From contig PHBU01000013.1 in NCBI GenBank assembly GCA_002840685.1, forward strand, positions 93,819 to 157,818: a stretch of 64,000 nucleotides of DNA, written 5' to 3'. Every line of letters starts with the position of its first letter. Position 1 is the first letter of the stretch. The translations under genes and the position numbers were made by a program. Shown here piece after piece: positions 52,383-61,767 of the stretch. Source of the stretch: Chloroflexi bacterium HGW-Chloroflexi-6 (GTDB lineage: Bacteria; Chloroflexota; Anaerolineae; Anaerolineales; Villigracilaceae). The notes beneath the pieces are model-generated. The model did no database searches and was not told where the DNA came from. It saw nothing but the letters and a program-made list of their open reading frames with translations.

Positions 52383-55294
52383 TAGCTGGTCTCCCCAAGT
52401 TTGATGGCCTGGAAGATCTTCATCCGCACCAGCAAACGCGATAAAACGGCCAGCGCCACAACAAACAGAAGGCCAAACAAGATGTAAATTTGCAAAATGG
52501 ACATCCAGGCAATTTCAATCTGGAAGGGCGGGTACTGCGACTCAGCCGATGCGCCGATCTGCAGAAACGGCACAAATAGACGGCTGGCAAACACGCCCAG
52601 GGCTGTGCCCGCGCCGATGCCGAGCAGCACCAAAAATCCCAGTTCGGCGGCCAGCAGCGAGATCATCTGCTTCACCGAGAGGCCGACCGCGCGCAGCATG
52701 CCCATTTCGATAAAGCGGCGGCGGAAGGAGAACAGGGCGTACAGCAAAAACCCGAGAACAGTCAGCAAGGCCGAGGCCACAAATCCAACCGAGAGCAAGC
52801 CAAAAAGACCCTGGCGTTCAGGCCGGCGCTGTTCGGTGCGAATATTCAGGTCAGCCGAAACCCACGATTTGACAAAGGTGTTCAGGCCATTGTCCACCAG
52901 GCGGGTCTGGTCAGCGGACTGGTCGAGCAGGATGCTGTAACCGCGCACCGCGTAGACAATGCTTTCAGGGTCGGCGTTGCGATTCGTGCCGAGCCAGACC
53001 TCGTGCGGGAATTCTCCGCCAGCCTGAAGGAATAACTCATCCAGGTTGCCAACGAAAAGTGTTCCAGACTCGGGGTACCAAGTCGGGAACAACTTGAAGG
53101 TCCCAACGATTTTCACCTCCATCGGGACGGATTGGCCAAAGACCCCGGTCTTGATGCCGAGGGTCAGCGCGTCACCCACTTTGAGCTTTTGTTTGGCGAG
53201 AAAGCTTTCAGGAACCAGGACACCGTTGGGGTTGGCAGCCAGTTCGTTCATCAACACGCCAAGCTGGAGTCTGGCAAAATCATCCTGCCAGTAGGCGGTG
53301 TTCGAAAAGGTTTCGCGCTGAATGCCAAAGAAAGTTCCTTCGACAACCGCGCCGCTGGCCAGGGCCGAGACGTTGTAACGCCCAACCCGCGTGGCTGAAG
53401 TGACGCCCGGCAAACCCAGGTGCTCTGTCACCTCACGGAAGGTGTAATTGGCGGAGGCGCCTTCTTCTGCAAAGGTTGTTCCGGTTTCGGCGATGCGCAT
53501 ATCGGCGCCAACGTTATAGTAAACCTGTTTGCTGAGTTGGCTGTCAAGCGTTTGGGCCAGCGAAGCGGTAAAGGCCGAAAGACCGAGGGTCAGGACCAGC
53601 AAAACGAGCGGTGCGCTGTAAAAGGCGGGAGTCCGCGCCAGGTAGCGGGCAGCCATCAACAGCCCCACGCTTTTTGTCGGGCGCAGGATCAGGCTGACAA
53701 ATTCCATTAAACGGGGGACAAGCCGCAGGGTGAAAAGCGCCACCGCGAAAATGCCCAGGGCCGGAACCAGCATCAGCAACGGGTTTTGCAGCGGGTCAGG
53801 CACATTCTCGATCCCTTCCAGGGCCTGCTGGCTCTGTTTTTGAAGCATCCACAGGCCATAGGCAACGGGCACAAGCAGGAGCAGATCGAGCCAGTATTTT
53901 TGCCACCAGGGCTGGCCCTGCATACGAGCGCGCTCCTGTTTGTAAGAGACGATGGTGTTGGCAGCCGCACTCAAAGTAGGGATGAGAAGCTGAACTAACA
54001 AGATCAGGGCGATGCCGAGCAGGCCGTAGCCCAACACGGCTGGCGTAAACGTAACCCGCAAGCCACCCGCCGCGCTGAAATCGAGAAAACTGCGCGCCTT
54101 GCCGATGGCGTGCGTGACCAGGTATCCGAGACCGATGCCACCTGCCAGGGCCACTGCGCCAAGCAAAACGCCCTGCAAAAGCGAAATCCAGACCACCTGC
54201 AAAGCGCTTGCGCCGCGGCTGCGCAGGATGGCCATTTCACCGCGCTGCTGGCCAACGAAAAGCCCGGCCACCAGGCCGATAAAGGTCAAGATCAAGCCAA
54301 GGATTGGAACGCTGAAGGCATACAACAGGTAGGTCAGCGCCGGGGCATTGTTCTGGTAGCGGGCCAGCGCCTCGAGCGGCGAAGCGATCAACGTGGTTTT
54401 TGGCACCAGCGCTGCGGCTTTGGCTTCCACCGCGCGAATGCGGGTATCGAGCAGGCTGATATCGCTGGCAAGCAGGCTCGAGCCGTCTGTGACAATGCTC
54501 CAAATGCTGCTGCTCAGTTCATCGTTGACGATATCACTGACCGGGCCGCTGTAGCTGGCTTCGTGAACAAGAAACCAGTCGGCGCCCTGGCCTCCCCAAT
54601 AAGGGGCGGCGGGGTCGACCGCGCGCCACAAACCGACCACCAGCACCGGAATATCGACGCCTTCCTCGCGCAAAATGTACGTATCGCCAGGCTGGACGCC
54701 AAATTCGGCGGCAATCGCCTCGTTGGCAAGCACTTCAAGCGGCTCGCCAATCTGCAGAGACGGTTCAAATGGAGCCGGAAGGCTGCCGCTCAGCAGTTCA
54801 ACCGTTTGCTCGATCGGGCTGACAAAGGCCAGCTTGACCGGGGTCAAAAAAAAGCGGGTATCCGGGTTGTCGGGGTTATAGGGGGGAAAGAGCAAATAGG
54901 CATCAGTCCGAAAGCGGCGCACCGACTGCACAATCGGGAAATTGATCGTGCGCAGGGCTTCCCCGGCCAGGTACTGGTCCAGTTCAACCACGTTCTTCCA
55001 CTGTGGGCTTTGCCGTCCGGCGGTCTTCAGCTCAAAAGTAAAGGCCATCGGGGCATAATCGGCGGGCCGGCTGGCCAGGTCTTTTTCACGCCCAACCAAC
55101 AGTTCCTCGCGGAACAAACGGAAATAGGTTGCCTCGGCATATAGAGGCACGCTCAAGATAAAGCCCGAAGCGACCATCAGCCCGGCGATGGCCGCCAGGC
55201 TGAGAAACCCCTGGGTCAGCAGGCGTTTTAAGGCAAAGCCCGCCGTAGTCCAGGTTTGCAGGGCAAACGAAACCAGGCCAGAAAAAATGCTCAT
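52382..55294 (-). CDS. Large FtsX/MacB-type ABC permease
   Basis: 970 residues with an N-terminal membrane segment, a big extracytoplasmic domain, a first FtsX core of about three helices near 320-450, further helices, a second extracytoplasmic domain, and a final FtsX core (about 850-960). This duplicated layout is that of mechanotransmission-type lipoprotein/peptide exporters. It overlaps the adaptor gene (ATGA) and the ATPase gene (TAATG), so subunits are translated in coupling. Confidence 0.9.
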   Translation of the reverse strand: MSIFSGLVSFALQTWTTAGFALKRLLTQGFLSLAAIAGLMVASGFILSVPLYAEATYFRLFREELLVGREKDLASRPADYAPMAFTFELKTAGRQSPQWKNVVELDQYLAGEALRTINFPIVQSVRRFRTDAYLLFPPYNPDNPDTRFFLTPVKLAFVSPIEQTVELLSGSLPAPFEPSLQIGEPLEVLANEAIAAEFGVQPGDTYILREEGVDIPVLVVGLWRAVDPAAPYWGGQGADWFLVHEASYSGPVSDIVNDELSSSIWSIVTDGSSLLASDISLLDTRIRAVEAKAAALVPKTTLIASPLEALARYQNNAPALTYLLYAFSVPILGLILTFIGLVAGLFVGQQRGEMAILRSRGASALQVVWISLLQGVLLGAVALAGGIGLGYLVTHAIGKARSFLDFSAAGGLRVTFTPAVLGYGLLGIALILLVQLLIPTLSAAANTIVSYKQERARMQGQPWWQKYWLDLLLLVPVAYGLWMLQKQSQQALEGIENVPDPLQNPLLMLVPALGIFAVALFTLRLVPRLMEFVSLILRPTKSVGLLMAARYLARTPAFYSAPLVLLVLTLGLSAFTASLAQTLDSQLSKQVYYNVGADMRIAETGTTFAEEGASANYTFREVTEHLGLPGVTSATRVGRYNVSALASGAVVEGTFFGIQRETFSNTAYWQDDFARLQLGVLMNELAANPNGVLVPESFLAKQKLKVGDALTLGIKTGVFGQSVPMEVKIVGTFKLFPTWYPESGTLFVGNLDELFLQAGGEFPHEVWLGTNRNADPESIVYAVRGYSILLDQSADQTRLVDNGLNTFVKSWVSADLNIRTEQRRPERQGLFGLLSVGFVASALLTVLGFLLYALFSFRRRFIEMGMLRAVGLSVKQMISLLAAELGFLVLLGIGAGTALGVFASRLFVPFLQIGASAESQYPPFQIEIAWMSILQIYILFGLLFVVALAVLSRLLVRMKIFQAIKLGETS

Positions 55295-56361
55295 GGTGCG
55301 ACGACCAATTGTCCTTCATCGAGGCCAGAACGAATCTCGACCATCTCAAGTGTTTTAATGCCAACTTCGACTTCGATGCGTTTGGGGCCTTCGGGGCTGT
55401 TGACAATGACGAAAGTGCGTCCGCCCGCAGCGCGGATGGCATCGGGTGGCAGCCAGAGAGCGCCGGTTTTGCTGGCCAGGATAATCGTCACGGTTACCTT
55501 ATCGCCGACCTGGTAGGTTCCTGCTGAAGCAGGCTGGTCGAGGCTGATATAAACGTTCTTGTCATCGCTGGGGCCGGTGCCATAGGGGGAAGGCAACTGG
55601 CGGATCTTGCCGGTCAGCTTGACTTCCGGGCTGGCATCCGGCGAAACCTGGACTGTCATGCCCTCGAACATTTCCCGGATCTCATTGTCGAGCTTGTTGG
55701 CGTCTGACTGCGCAACCACTTCCAATTGCAGGCCATCACCGATCACAAATGCCGGGCTGTTCGGGTTAACCGAGCGGCCGACACTCACCCCCGAAATGAT
55801 CATGCCGTCAGCTGGCGCAAAAACCCGCGCCATTGCCACCTGGGCTTCGAGCGTATCTTCCTGGTTGCTTTCAGGGTCGATCCCCAGGCTCAAAAGCACT
55901 GCGTTATAGCTCATTTCGGCCAGTTCAACCTGTAATTCCTGGGCACGCACATCGTAAGAGGGGCGGTTTTCAGCCTTATATTTTTCAAGGGTCAGGCGGG
56001 CAATTTCGAGCGCTATCTCTGCCCGGCGAATTTCAACAGCGGTCTTGCTGGCATCCGCCTTGAGCTGTTGGGCTTCTGCAAGTTCAGCCAGCAGCTGACC
56101 GGCCTTGACCGTATCACCTGCCTGAGCGTAAACATCGCTGACTTTGCCGCTCATGGCAAAAGAAACAGTGGTCACGGCCTGGGGCGAAACCCGCCCACCC
56201 AGCCGCGCTTCAACCACAATATCGCCGCGCTGCACGGTAAAAGTTTTACGGACCGGGGTCGGGTACGGGGTCGGGGTGGCATCCGTAGCAGAAACACCGG
56301 CGGCGCAAGCGCTCAAAAACAGGGAGAAAACCAATAAAAGTGAAAAGAGAGTTTTTTTCAT
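55291..56361 (-). CDS. MacA/HlyD-like adaptor lipoprotein
   Basis: 356 residues. Lipobox LFLSAC (Cys19), Thr-Pro linker, then the lipoyl/barrel-sandwich pattern (VVEARLGGRVSPQ ... VSDVYAQAGDTVKAGQLLAEL), a helical hairpin and beta-barrel domain (DGMIISGVSVGRSVNPNSP). As Chloroflexota generally lack a classic outer membrane, it may guide substrate across the wall. First gene of the ABC operon; ATG 56361 fits the signal peptide better than 56373. Confidence 0.9.
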   Translation of the reverse strand: MKKTLFSLLLVFSLFLSACAAGVSATDATPTPYPTPVRKTFTVQRGDIVVEARLGGRVSPQAVTTVSFAMSGKVSDVYAQAGDTVKAGQLLAELAEAQQLKADASKTAVEIRRAEIALEIARLTLEKYKAENRPSYDVRAQELQVELAEMSYNAVLLSLGIDPESNQEDTLEAQVAMARVFAPADGMIISGVSVGRSVNPNSPAFVIGDGLQLEVVAQSDANKLDNEIREMFEGMTVQVSPDASPEVKLTGKIRQLPSPYGTGPSDDKNVYISLDQPASAGTYQVGDKVTVTIILASKTGALWLPPDAIRAAGGRTFVIVNSPEGPKRIEVEVGIKTLEMVEIRSGLDEGQLVVAP

Positions 56362-56377
56362 TGAGCCATCCATGGAA

Positions 56378-56407
56378 GAGTCCGAAATCTGTGTAGATTT
56401 CGGACTC
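56378..56407 (-). terminator. 13-bp hairpin between GH94 B and the ABC operon
   Basis: GAGTCCGAAATCT/AGATTTCGGACTC with a four-base loop. No T-run; could terminate the GH94 B message or structure the ABC leader. Confidence 0.55.
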
Positions 56408-56412
56408 TAAAT

Positions 56413-58890
56413 TTATCCAACCGATACATTAACTTTGACGGTTTTCACACCGTCAACGGGCAAGGGGATGATGTTCCCGGCGACGGGCTGACCGTCCACT
56501 TCGAGACGGACTGTGTTGCCTGGCCCACTCCGTTTAATCGTCACTTCGTAACGCACGCCCCGGAACTGGCGGACCACTTCGCAGCCGCTCCAGCCTGACG
56601 GGAGCATGGGCGCAACTTCCAGCCCGTTATAAGCAGGCTTGATGCCCAGAATACCCTGGGTAATGGCGACATAGTTCCAGGCAGCAGTCCCGCTCAACCA
56701 GGAGTTCTTCGCTTCGCCGTGAGTCGGCGCGTCCTTGCCGGCGATCATCTGGGCATAAACGTAAGGTTCGCAGCGATGAACATCGCTGATCTCCTCGCGG
56801 GCCGAGGGGCAGATGCGCTTGTAATAGCTGAAAGCCTTGTCGGCGCGCCCGGCTTTGGCTTCGGCCAGCATGATCCAGGGGTTGGTGTGGCAGAAAATAC
56901 CGGCATTTTCCTTGTATCCGGGTGGGTAGGAAGAAATCTCGCCCAACTCGAGGTAATACTGGGTATAGGCCGGGTTCTGGAGCACGATCCCGTGCGGGGT
57001 GGCGAGGTAGGTTTCGACTGAATCAAGCGCCTTGACCGCGTTGCCATTGTCGATACCAAGCCCGGCCAGGATGCAGATGCCCTGCGGCTCGATGAAGATT
57101 TTGCCTTCGGCATTTTCCTTCGACCCAACCGGCCGGCCAAAATCGTCATACGCGCGCTTGAACCATTCGCCATCCCAACCGGCAGCCCAGACGGTTTTTT
57201 CCATGTCAGCCGCGGCATTTACGTAGAACGTTGACGGTTGAACGTTGAACGAGGCAGGCTTATCGCCTAAAACGTTCAGCTTGTAACCGTCGACAATACC
57301 CAGCATTTCTTTGCAGGCCAAAACAAACAAACCGGCAATAAAGACTGATTCGGCCACCGTGCCATCTTTACCGACCGTGGTCTGGAAGCTCTGACCGGGA
57401 GTGTCGGAGAAGCAGTTCAGGTTGAGGCAGTCGTTCCAGTCGGCGCGTCCAATCAGCGGCAGGTTGTTGGGACCGCGCCGGTCGAGCGTATATTGCAAAG
57501 CGCGCTGCAGGTGTTCGTAGAGCGGGGTCTCGCTGCCGGGTTCGTTCTCATACTGCACTGGCGCATCGAGAATGCTCCAGTCGCCGCTCTCTTTGACATA
57601 CGCCGCCACGCCCAGAACCAGCCAGGCCGGGTCATCGTTGAAACCCGTCCCAACTTCATTGTTGCCGCGTTTGGTCAGGGGCTGATACTGGTGGAAAGCG
57701 CCGCCGCTCTTGAGCTGGGTTGCCGCCAGATCAAGAATGCGTTCGCGGGCGCGCTCCGGGATCATGTGGACGAAGCCGAGCAGATCCTGGTTCGAGTCGC
57801 GGAAACCCATCCCGCGCCCGATTCCGCTCTCGAAGTAGGAGGCCGAACGGCTCATATTAAAGGTCACCATGCACTGGTAGGCGTTCCAGATGTTGACCAT
57901 GCGGTTAACATGCTCATCGGGTGAAACAACCTGGTACTTGGCGAGCAGCGCTGTCCATGAATCGAACAGGTCAACAAAAGCGGCCTCGACATTGGCCGGG
58001 TTCAGGTATTTGGCAATGATCGGCTTGACGGTTCTCTTGTTAACGATCTGCGAGCCGGGCGGGTCGAACTTGTCATCCTTGGGATTTTCATGATAGCCAA
58101 GCAGGATGATGATCTTCTTGTGCTCGCCGGGTTTCAGGGACAACTGGACATGATGCGAACCGATCGGCTGCCAGCCGTGCGCTTCGCTATCGCCCGATTG
58201 GCCTTTCTCGACCACGAGCGGGCTGTCCCAGCCGCGATAGGCGCCCAGGAAGGTTTCGCGCTGTGTGTCGTAACCCGCCAGCGGTTCGGAACAGGCGAAA
58301 TAGGCAAAATGATCGCGACGTTCGCGGTATTCGGTCTTGTGATAGATAACTTCGTCGACGATCTCGACCTGACCGATCGAGTAATTGCGCTGAAAGTTGG
58401 TGGCATCGTCGTTGGCATCCCACAGACAAAACTCGATGGCCGAGAACAGGCTCAAATCCGCGGGGGTCTCGCGCTGGTTGGTGACGGTCACTTCCCAGAT
58501 TTCAAGAGTCTCATTGAGCGGTACAAAGGTCCGGGTCTGGACATGAATCCCGCTGTGTTTGGATGCGATGGTTGTATAGCCCATGCCGTGCCGGCAGGTG
58601 TACTCATCCACATCGCGCCGGACGGGCATCCAACTGGGCGACCAGAAATCGGCGCTGGCGTTGTCGCGCATGTAGATATAGCGTCCGCCCATATCGAGCG
58701 GGGCGTTATTATATCGATAGCGCGTCAGGCGGCGCAGGCGGGCATCCTTATAAAAGGAATAGCCGCCGGAGGTGTTGGAGATCAGGCCGAAATACTCCTG
58801 CGAGCCGAGGTAATTGATCCACGGCAGGGGGGTATCGGGGCGGGTGATGACATACTCGCGGGCTTTGTCGTCAAAATATCCGTATTTCAT
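56413..58890 (-). CDS. GH94 cellobiose phosphorylase-like, paralogue B
   Basis: 825 residues, near the size of known cellobiose phosphorylases. N-terminus YGYFDDKAREYVITRPDTPL, barrel with general acid Asp in GRADWNDCLNL near residue 483, and HPG-type phosphate-binding loops (ISSYPPGYKENAGIF). Expected reaction: cellobiose + phosphate to alpha-glucose-1-phosphate + glucose, in the cytoplasm. A heptamer repeat at 57226-57253 encodes part of a SFNVQPSTFYVN insertion near residue 550. GGAGA precedes the ATG. Confidence 0.92.
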   Translation of the reverse strand: MKYGYFDDKAREYVITRPDTPLPWINYLGSQEYFGLISNTSGGYSFYKDARLRRLTRYRYNNAPLDMGGRYIYMRDNASADFWSPSWMPVRRDVDEYTCRHGMGYTTIASKHSGIHVQTRTFVPLNETLEIWEVTVTNQRETPADLSLFSAIEFCLWDANDDATNFQRNYSIGQVEIVDEVIYHKTEYRERRDHFAYFACSEPLAGYDTQRETFLGAYRGWDSPLVVEKGQSGDSEAHGWQPIGSHHVQLSLKPGEHKKIIILLGYHENPKDDKFDPPGSQIVNKRTVKPIIAKYLNPANVEAAFVDLFDSWTALLAKYQVVSPDEHVNRMVNIWNAYQCMVTFNMSRSASYFESGIGRGMGFRDSNQDLLGFVHMIPERARERILDLAATQLKSGGAFHQYQPLTKRGNNEVGTGFNDDPAWLVLGVAAYVKESGDWSILDAPVQYENEPGSETPLYEHLQRALQYTLDRRGPNNLPLIGRADWNDCLNLNCFSDTPGQSFQTTVGKDGTVAESVFIAGLFVLACKEMLGIVDGYKLNVLGDKPASFNVQPSTFYVNAAADMEKTVWAAGWDGEWFKRAYDDFGRPVGSKENAEGKIFIEPQGICILAGLGIDNGNAVKALDSVETYLATPHGIVLQNPAYTQYYLELGEISSYPPGYKENAGIFCHTNPWIMLAEAKAGRADKAFSYYKRICPSAREEISDVHRCEPYVYAQMIAGKDAPTHGEAKNSWLSGTAAWNYVAITQGILGIKPAYNGLEVAPMLPSGWSGCEVVRQFRGVRYEVTIKRSGPGNTVRLEVDGQPVAGNIIPLPVDGVKTVKVNVSVG
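57226..57253. repeat. Heptamer repeat GAACGTT inside GH94 B
   Basis: GAACGTT, GACGGTT, GAACGTT, GAACGAG in seven-base register. Confidence 0.65.
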
Positions 58891-58919
58891 AATGAGTTCT
58901 CCGTGTTTTATTTTTGTGC

Positions 58920-58971
58920 CCTGAGCAAGTCAAAGGCATTGTCAAGCAACCAGTCCTTCGACTTGCTCAGG
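58920..58971. repeat. REP-like imperfect 17-bp inverted repeat
   Basis: Left arm CCTGAGCAAGTCAAAGG (58920-58936), right arm CCTTCGACTTGCTCAGG (58955-58971), complementary except one base. It lies between the GH-A clan lipoprotein gene and GH94 B. Confidence 0.7.
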
Positions 58972-59032
58972 ACAGAATATGTGAAGTTAACCTGCAAGAA
59001 AAACAAACGGGAGCAGAATCTGCCAAAGAAGT

Positions 59033-59062
59033 GGGGGATGCCCTCTGCGGCAGGCATCCCCC
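59033..59062 (-). terminator. GC hairpin after the GH-A clan lipoprotein gene
   Basis: GGGGGATGCC/GGCATCCCCC with ten-base loop, 55 bases past the stop on the minus strand; weak T-run. Between here and 58890 only the REP-like repeat is seen. Confidence 0.5.
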
Positions 59063-59116
59063 CAGGAGGAGAAGATGAAGCGCAAGATCAAGAATCTGTG
59101 CTTCACATTTTGCGAA

Positions 59117-60517
59117 TTAATCAGCGCCCAGGATGTAGAGCGTGACCGACTCAGCCGACAGGTTGAGCGTGTTGGTCGCACCCAGCTCCACAGCGGCATC
59201 CTGCTCGCCGCGGAATTCCTGGTCCAACTTCCACACTTCGGCCTGGCCGCCGTCAAAGTTGTCAAGATTCAGGCTGACAGTTGTCGGCTCGAAATTCAGA
59301 TTAACGATCATGATGGTCAGCGCGCCATCGGGCCGTTTGGCGGCATAAACGCTGACGTATTGCTGATCGCTGGATGCATAAATGCGTTCCGTGCCAAAGC
59401 GGGTAAACATCTGGTATGCCAGGCCGGTGCTATGCAATTTCGAGCGGCTCATCATCCCATAACGGCCTGTTATCGCAAACTGCTGAAGCATAAAAGTATC
59501 CTGGTTGATCATGCGGCCCATCACGTCTGCAAACCAGATCCCGTTAAAGTGCGAGTCGGTTGTCGCTTCGCCGCCGCCATTTTCGGCCCAGGAAGAATTG
59601 AATTCGGTAACCGCCACCGGCAGATCTTTGCCAGTCTGTTCACGAACAATCGTATGCAGGCTGGGCAGCAGAACATCCCATTCGGCGGCATTGGCGCGGA
59701 GTTCCTCTTTGGTCGGGGCTCCGCCCAGCATGGATTTCGGGAAAGGATAGCGATGGACCGAAACAATATCGACCAGGTCTGCATTCGTCTTAAGGAAAGC
59801 CACCAGCCAATCGCTATATTTTTGACCGTATTCCGCGGTCGGGTTGGATATAAACTGGCTGACTTCCGGTCCGATCAACTGAATGGAGGGGTCTACCGCT
59901 TTCATGGCCTGGGCAAACAATCGCCAATCGCTGGCAAACTGCTCCGGCGAGTAATCAGGGCGCTTCATTGCCACCTGGGTCGGAAACAAATCCGGTTCGT
60001 TGCCAATGCCCCAAAAACGGACGTTATATTTCTTTTCGATGTTGATATAACGCACCATTTCAGCTGCTTCGGCCGGGGTGCTGTCCACCAGGCGCACATT
60101 GATGAACGGCTCAGCCCCCCATTGTTTGCAGAAAGACATCAACAGGTCGATCTCTGACTCGGTAGGCGTATTCTCGTCGCCCCAGCGTCCGCCGGGGAAG
60201 CGCACGATCTTAATCCCCAGGGTCGGAATGACCTCGAGCATGGTTGGGGGAACTCCCAACCATGGCCCCCAGTTGGAGCCCAGGAAAACCGGGCTGACCT
60301 GGCCCAAAGACTGACCCGCGTCCACGTACAATCCGCCGGGCATGGGTGAGGGTGCTGGCGTGAAGGTCGGCAACGGTTGAGCGGCGTCTGCGGACGCGGG
60401 TTCAGTTGCAAGGGAAGGGCTGGCAGGCTGAGCAGAGCAAGCCAGCAAAGCCAAAATGAAAAGGCAAGACATGCACAATGTAAGAGTACGGGTCAACCAG
60501 GGCTGTATGTTTGTCAT
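59117..60517 (-). CDS. GH-A clan glycoside hydrolase lipoprotein (GH39/GH51-like)
   Basis: 466 residues. Lipobox LLAC (Cys27), Ala/Pro/Thr linker, then a (beta/alpha)8 domain: acid/base Glu174 in WGIGNEPDLF, VSVHRYPFP, nucleophile Glu305 in VAVTEFNSSW, and a C-terminal beta-sandwich of about 80 residues. Pattern fits clan GH-A families that cleave xylosides, arabinosides or glucans; the exact family is uncertain. Gene lies between LacI and GH94 B on one strand. Confidence 0.78.
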   Translation of the reverse strand: MTNIQPWLTRTLTLCMSCLFILALLACSAQPASPSLATEPASADAAQPLPTFTPAPSPMPGGLYVDAGQSLGQVSPVFLGSNWGPWLGVPPTMLEVIPTLGIKIVRFPGGRWGDENTPTESEIDLLMSFCKQWGAEPFINVRLVDSTPAEAAEMVRYINIEKKYNVRFWGIGNEPDLFPTQVAMKRPDYSPEQFASDWRLFAQAMKAVDPSIQLIGPEVSQFISNPTAEYGQKYSDWLVAFLKTNADLVDIVSVHRYPFPKSMLGGAPTKEELRANAAEWDVLLPSLHTIVREQTGKDLPVAVTEFNSSWAENGGGEATTDSHFNGIWFADVMGRMINQDTFMLQQFAITGRYGMMSRSKLHSTGLAYQMFTRFGTERIYASSDQQYVSVYAAKRPDGALTIMIVNLNFEPTTVSLNLDNFDGGQAEVWKLDQEFRGEQDAAVELGATNTLNLSAESVTLYILGAD

Positions 60518-60592
60518 ATTATTTTTTCAAACCGTCAATCGAACAGAAGAAGGGCAAGATGCTGATTGTCGTCAGCACCCAGGCCTGAAAGA

Positions 60593-61621
60593 TCAGGCGG
60601 ATCGATGACACCCGCACGATTCGCGGATGACAATTTCGGTGGGAAGCACGGTTTCGCATTCGGCAGTGCCGTTGCGCAACAAATTGATCAACTGTTGGGC
60701 CGCAACACGGCCAACCTCAAGCGTTGGCGCGCGGACAGTTGTCAGAGCCGGGGTCAGGTAAGATGAGGTGCGCTGATCATCAAAGCCAACCACAGCCACA
60801 TCCTGCGGAACGCGCTTGCCGGCATCGCGCAGCGCGCCAAGTACGCCAACCGCGGCATCATCATCCCCGGCAAAAACGGCGTCAAATTCAAGTCCATTCT
60901 GGACGGCATCAGCAATCGTCATGGCGGCAATATGGCGCTCAAACTCGCCCAGCAAGATCAGTGACGGGTCATACGCAATACCATTTTCTTCAAGGGCTTT
61001 GCGATACCCCAATTCGCGCCAGGATGAGTCTTGCTGGCCGGCAGGTCCGCGCATATATACGATCCGGCGGCGGCCATGCGCTTTAATAAGATGTTCAACA
61101 ATTTTGAAGGAGGTGGCCTTGTTTTCAACGTTTACACTGGGAATTTTTAAACCGTCTGGCGGGGTTCGATACACCATCACGATCGGAAATTCCATCTCAT
61201 ATAAATGATGAATATCAGCATCGTCCAGGCTGTCAGCGTAAATGATCAGGCCGTCGGTGTTGTTTGGGCCAAGCGGCATTCCGCCATGTTCGTTGCGCAG
61301 TGTCAGGTTATTACTTGAAATTAAAAGACTGAGTCCATATTCCCCCACGACAGACTCAATCCCGTTCAGCATCGGCCCAAAAAACTCACCGTAAATATTG
61401 AATGAAACCATCAAGCCAATTGCATTGGTGCGATTGGTGGCCAGGTTGCGCGCAGCAACGTGCGGCGTATAACGTAACTCCTTCATCACAGCCTGGATGC
61501 GCTGGGCCACATCTTCCGAGACAGGCGCAGTCTGATTAATCAACCGACTGACAGTAGCCACGGATACATCGGCCTGTCTGGCAACATCTCGAATGGTAAC
61601 TGACGAAGATTTACGTGTCAT
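60593..61621 (-). CDS. LacI family transcriptional regulator
   Basis: 342 residues: N-terminal HTH (VTIRDVARQADVSVATVSRL, hinge YTPHVAARNLATNRT) and periplasmic-binding-protein-like effector domain (VFAGDDDAAVGVLGALRDAG). It ends in a Cys/His-containing RESCGCHRSA. Probably senses a glucan-derived sugar and controls the neighbouring glycoside hydrolase and phosphorylase genes. Palindromic operators lie directly upstream at 61649-61669. Confidence 0.93.
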   Translation of the reverse strand: MTRKSSSVTIRDVARQADVSVATVSRLINQTAPVSEDVAQRIQAVMKELRYTPHVAARNLATNRTNAIGLMVSFNIYGEFFGPMLNGIESVVGEYGLSLLISSNNLTLRNEHGGMPLGPNNTDGLIIYADSLDDADIHHLYEMEFPIVMVYRTPPDGLKIPSVNVENKATSFKIVEHLIKAHGRRRIVYMRGPAGQQDSSWRELGYRKALEENGIAYDPSLILLGEFERHIAAMTIADAVQNGLEFDAVFAGDDDAAVGVLGALRDAGKRVPQDVAVVGFDDQRTSSYLTPALTTVRAPTLEVGRVAAQQLINLLRNGTAECETVLPTEIVIRESCGCHRSA

Positions 61622-61648
61622 AATTTTCCACAATACTGACTATGCAAG

Positions 61649-61669
61649 CGGTTACTGTAACCGGTTACA
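61649..61669 (-). promoter_or_regulatory. Overlapping LacI-type operators
   Basis: TGTAACCGGTTACA (61656-61669) is a perfect 14-bp palindrome with central CG, as LacI-family sites have. CGGTTACTGTAACCG (61649-61663) is a second, overlapping palindrome. About 28 bases before the lacI-type start, so autoregulation is likely. No exact further copy was noticed near other genes. Confidence 0.8.
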
Positions 61670-61715
61670 TATTAGCATTTTTCTAACAACGAGTCAATAG
61701 TTCAAAACCAAACAC

Positions 61716-61740
61716 CCCTGACATTCTTGTAAGAATCAGG
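61716..61740 (-). terminator. Weak hairpin downstream of dtd
   Basis: CCTGACATTCTT...AAGAATCAGG with a two-base bulge, followed on the minus strand by a T/G-rich stretch. Confidence 0.4.
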
Positions 61741-61767
61741 CTCCATCCAACGGCTGGCCCAAATAAT

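Noticed and set aside
56378..56407. Riboswitch before the ABC operon
   Set aside because: Only a single simple stem is visible, with no conserved riboswitch core; no riboswitch was recognised anywhere in the window.
59075..60157. Plus-strand open frame with AGGAGGAG before its ATG
   Set aside because: Antisense to the GH-A clan lipoprotein gene; the His/Arg-rich product matches no family. The ribosome-like site is probably chance.
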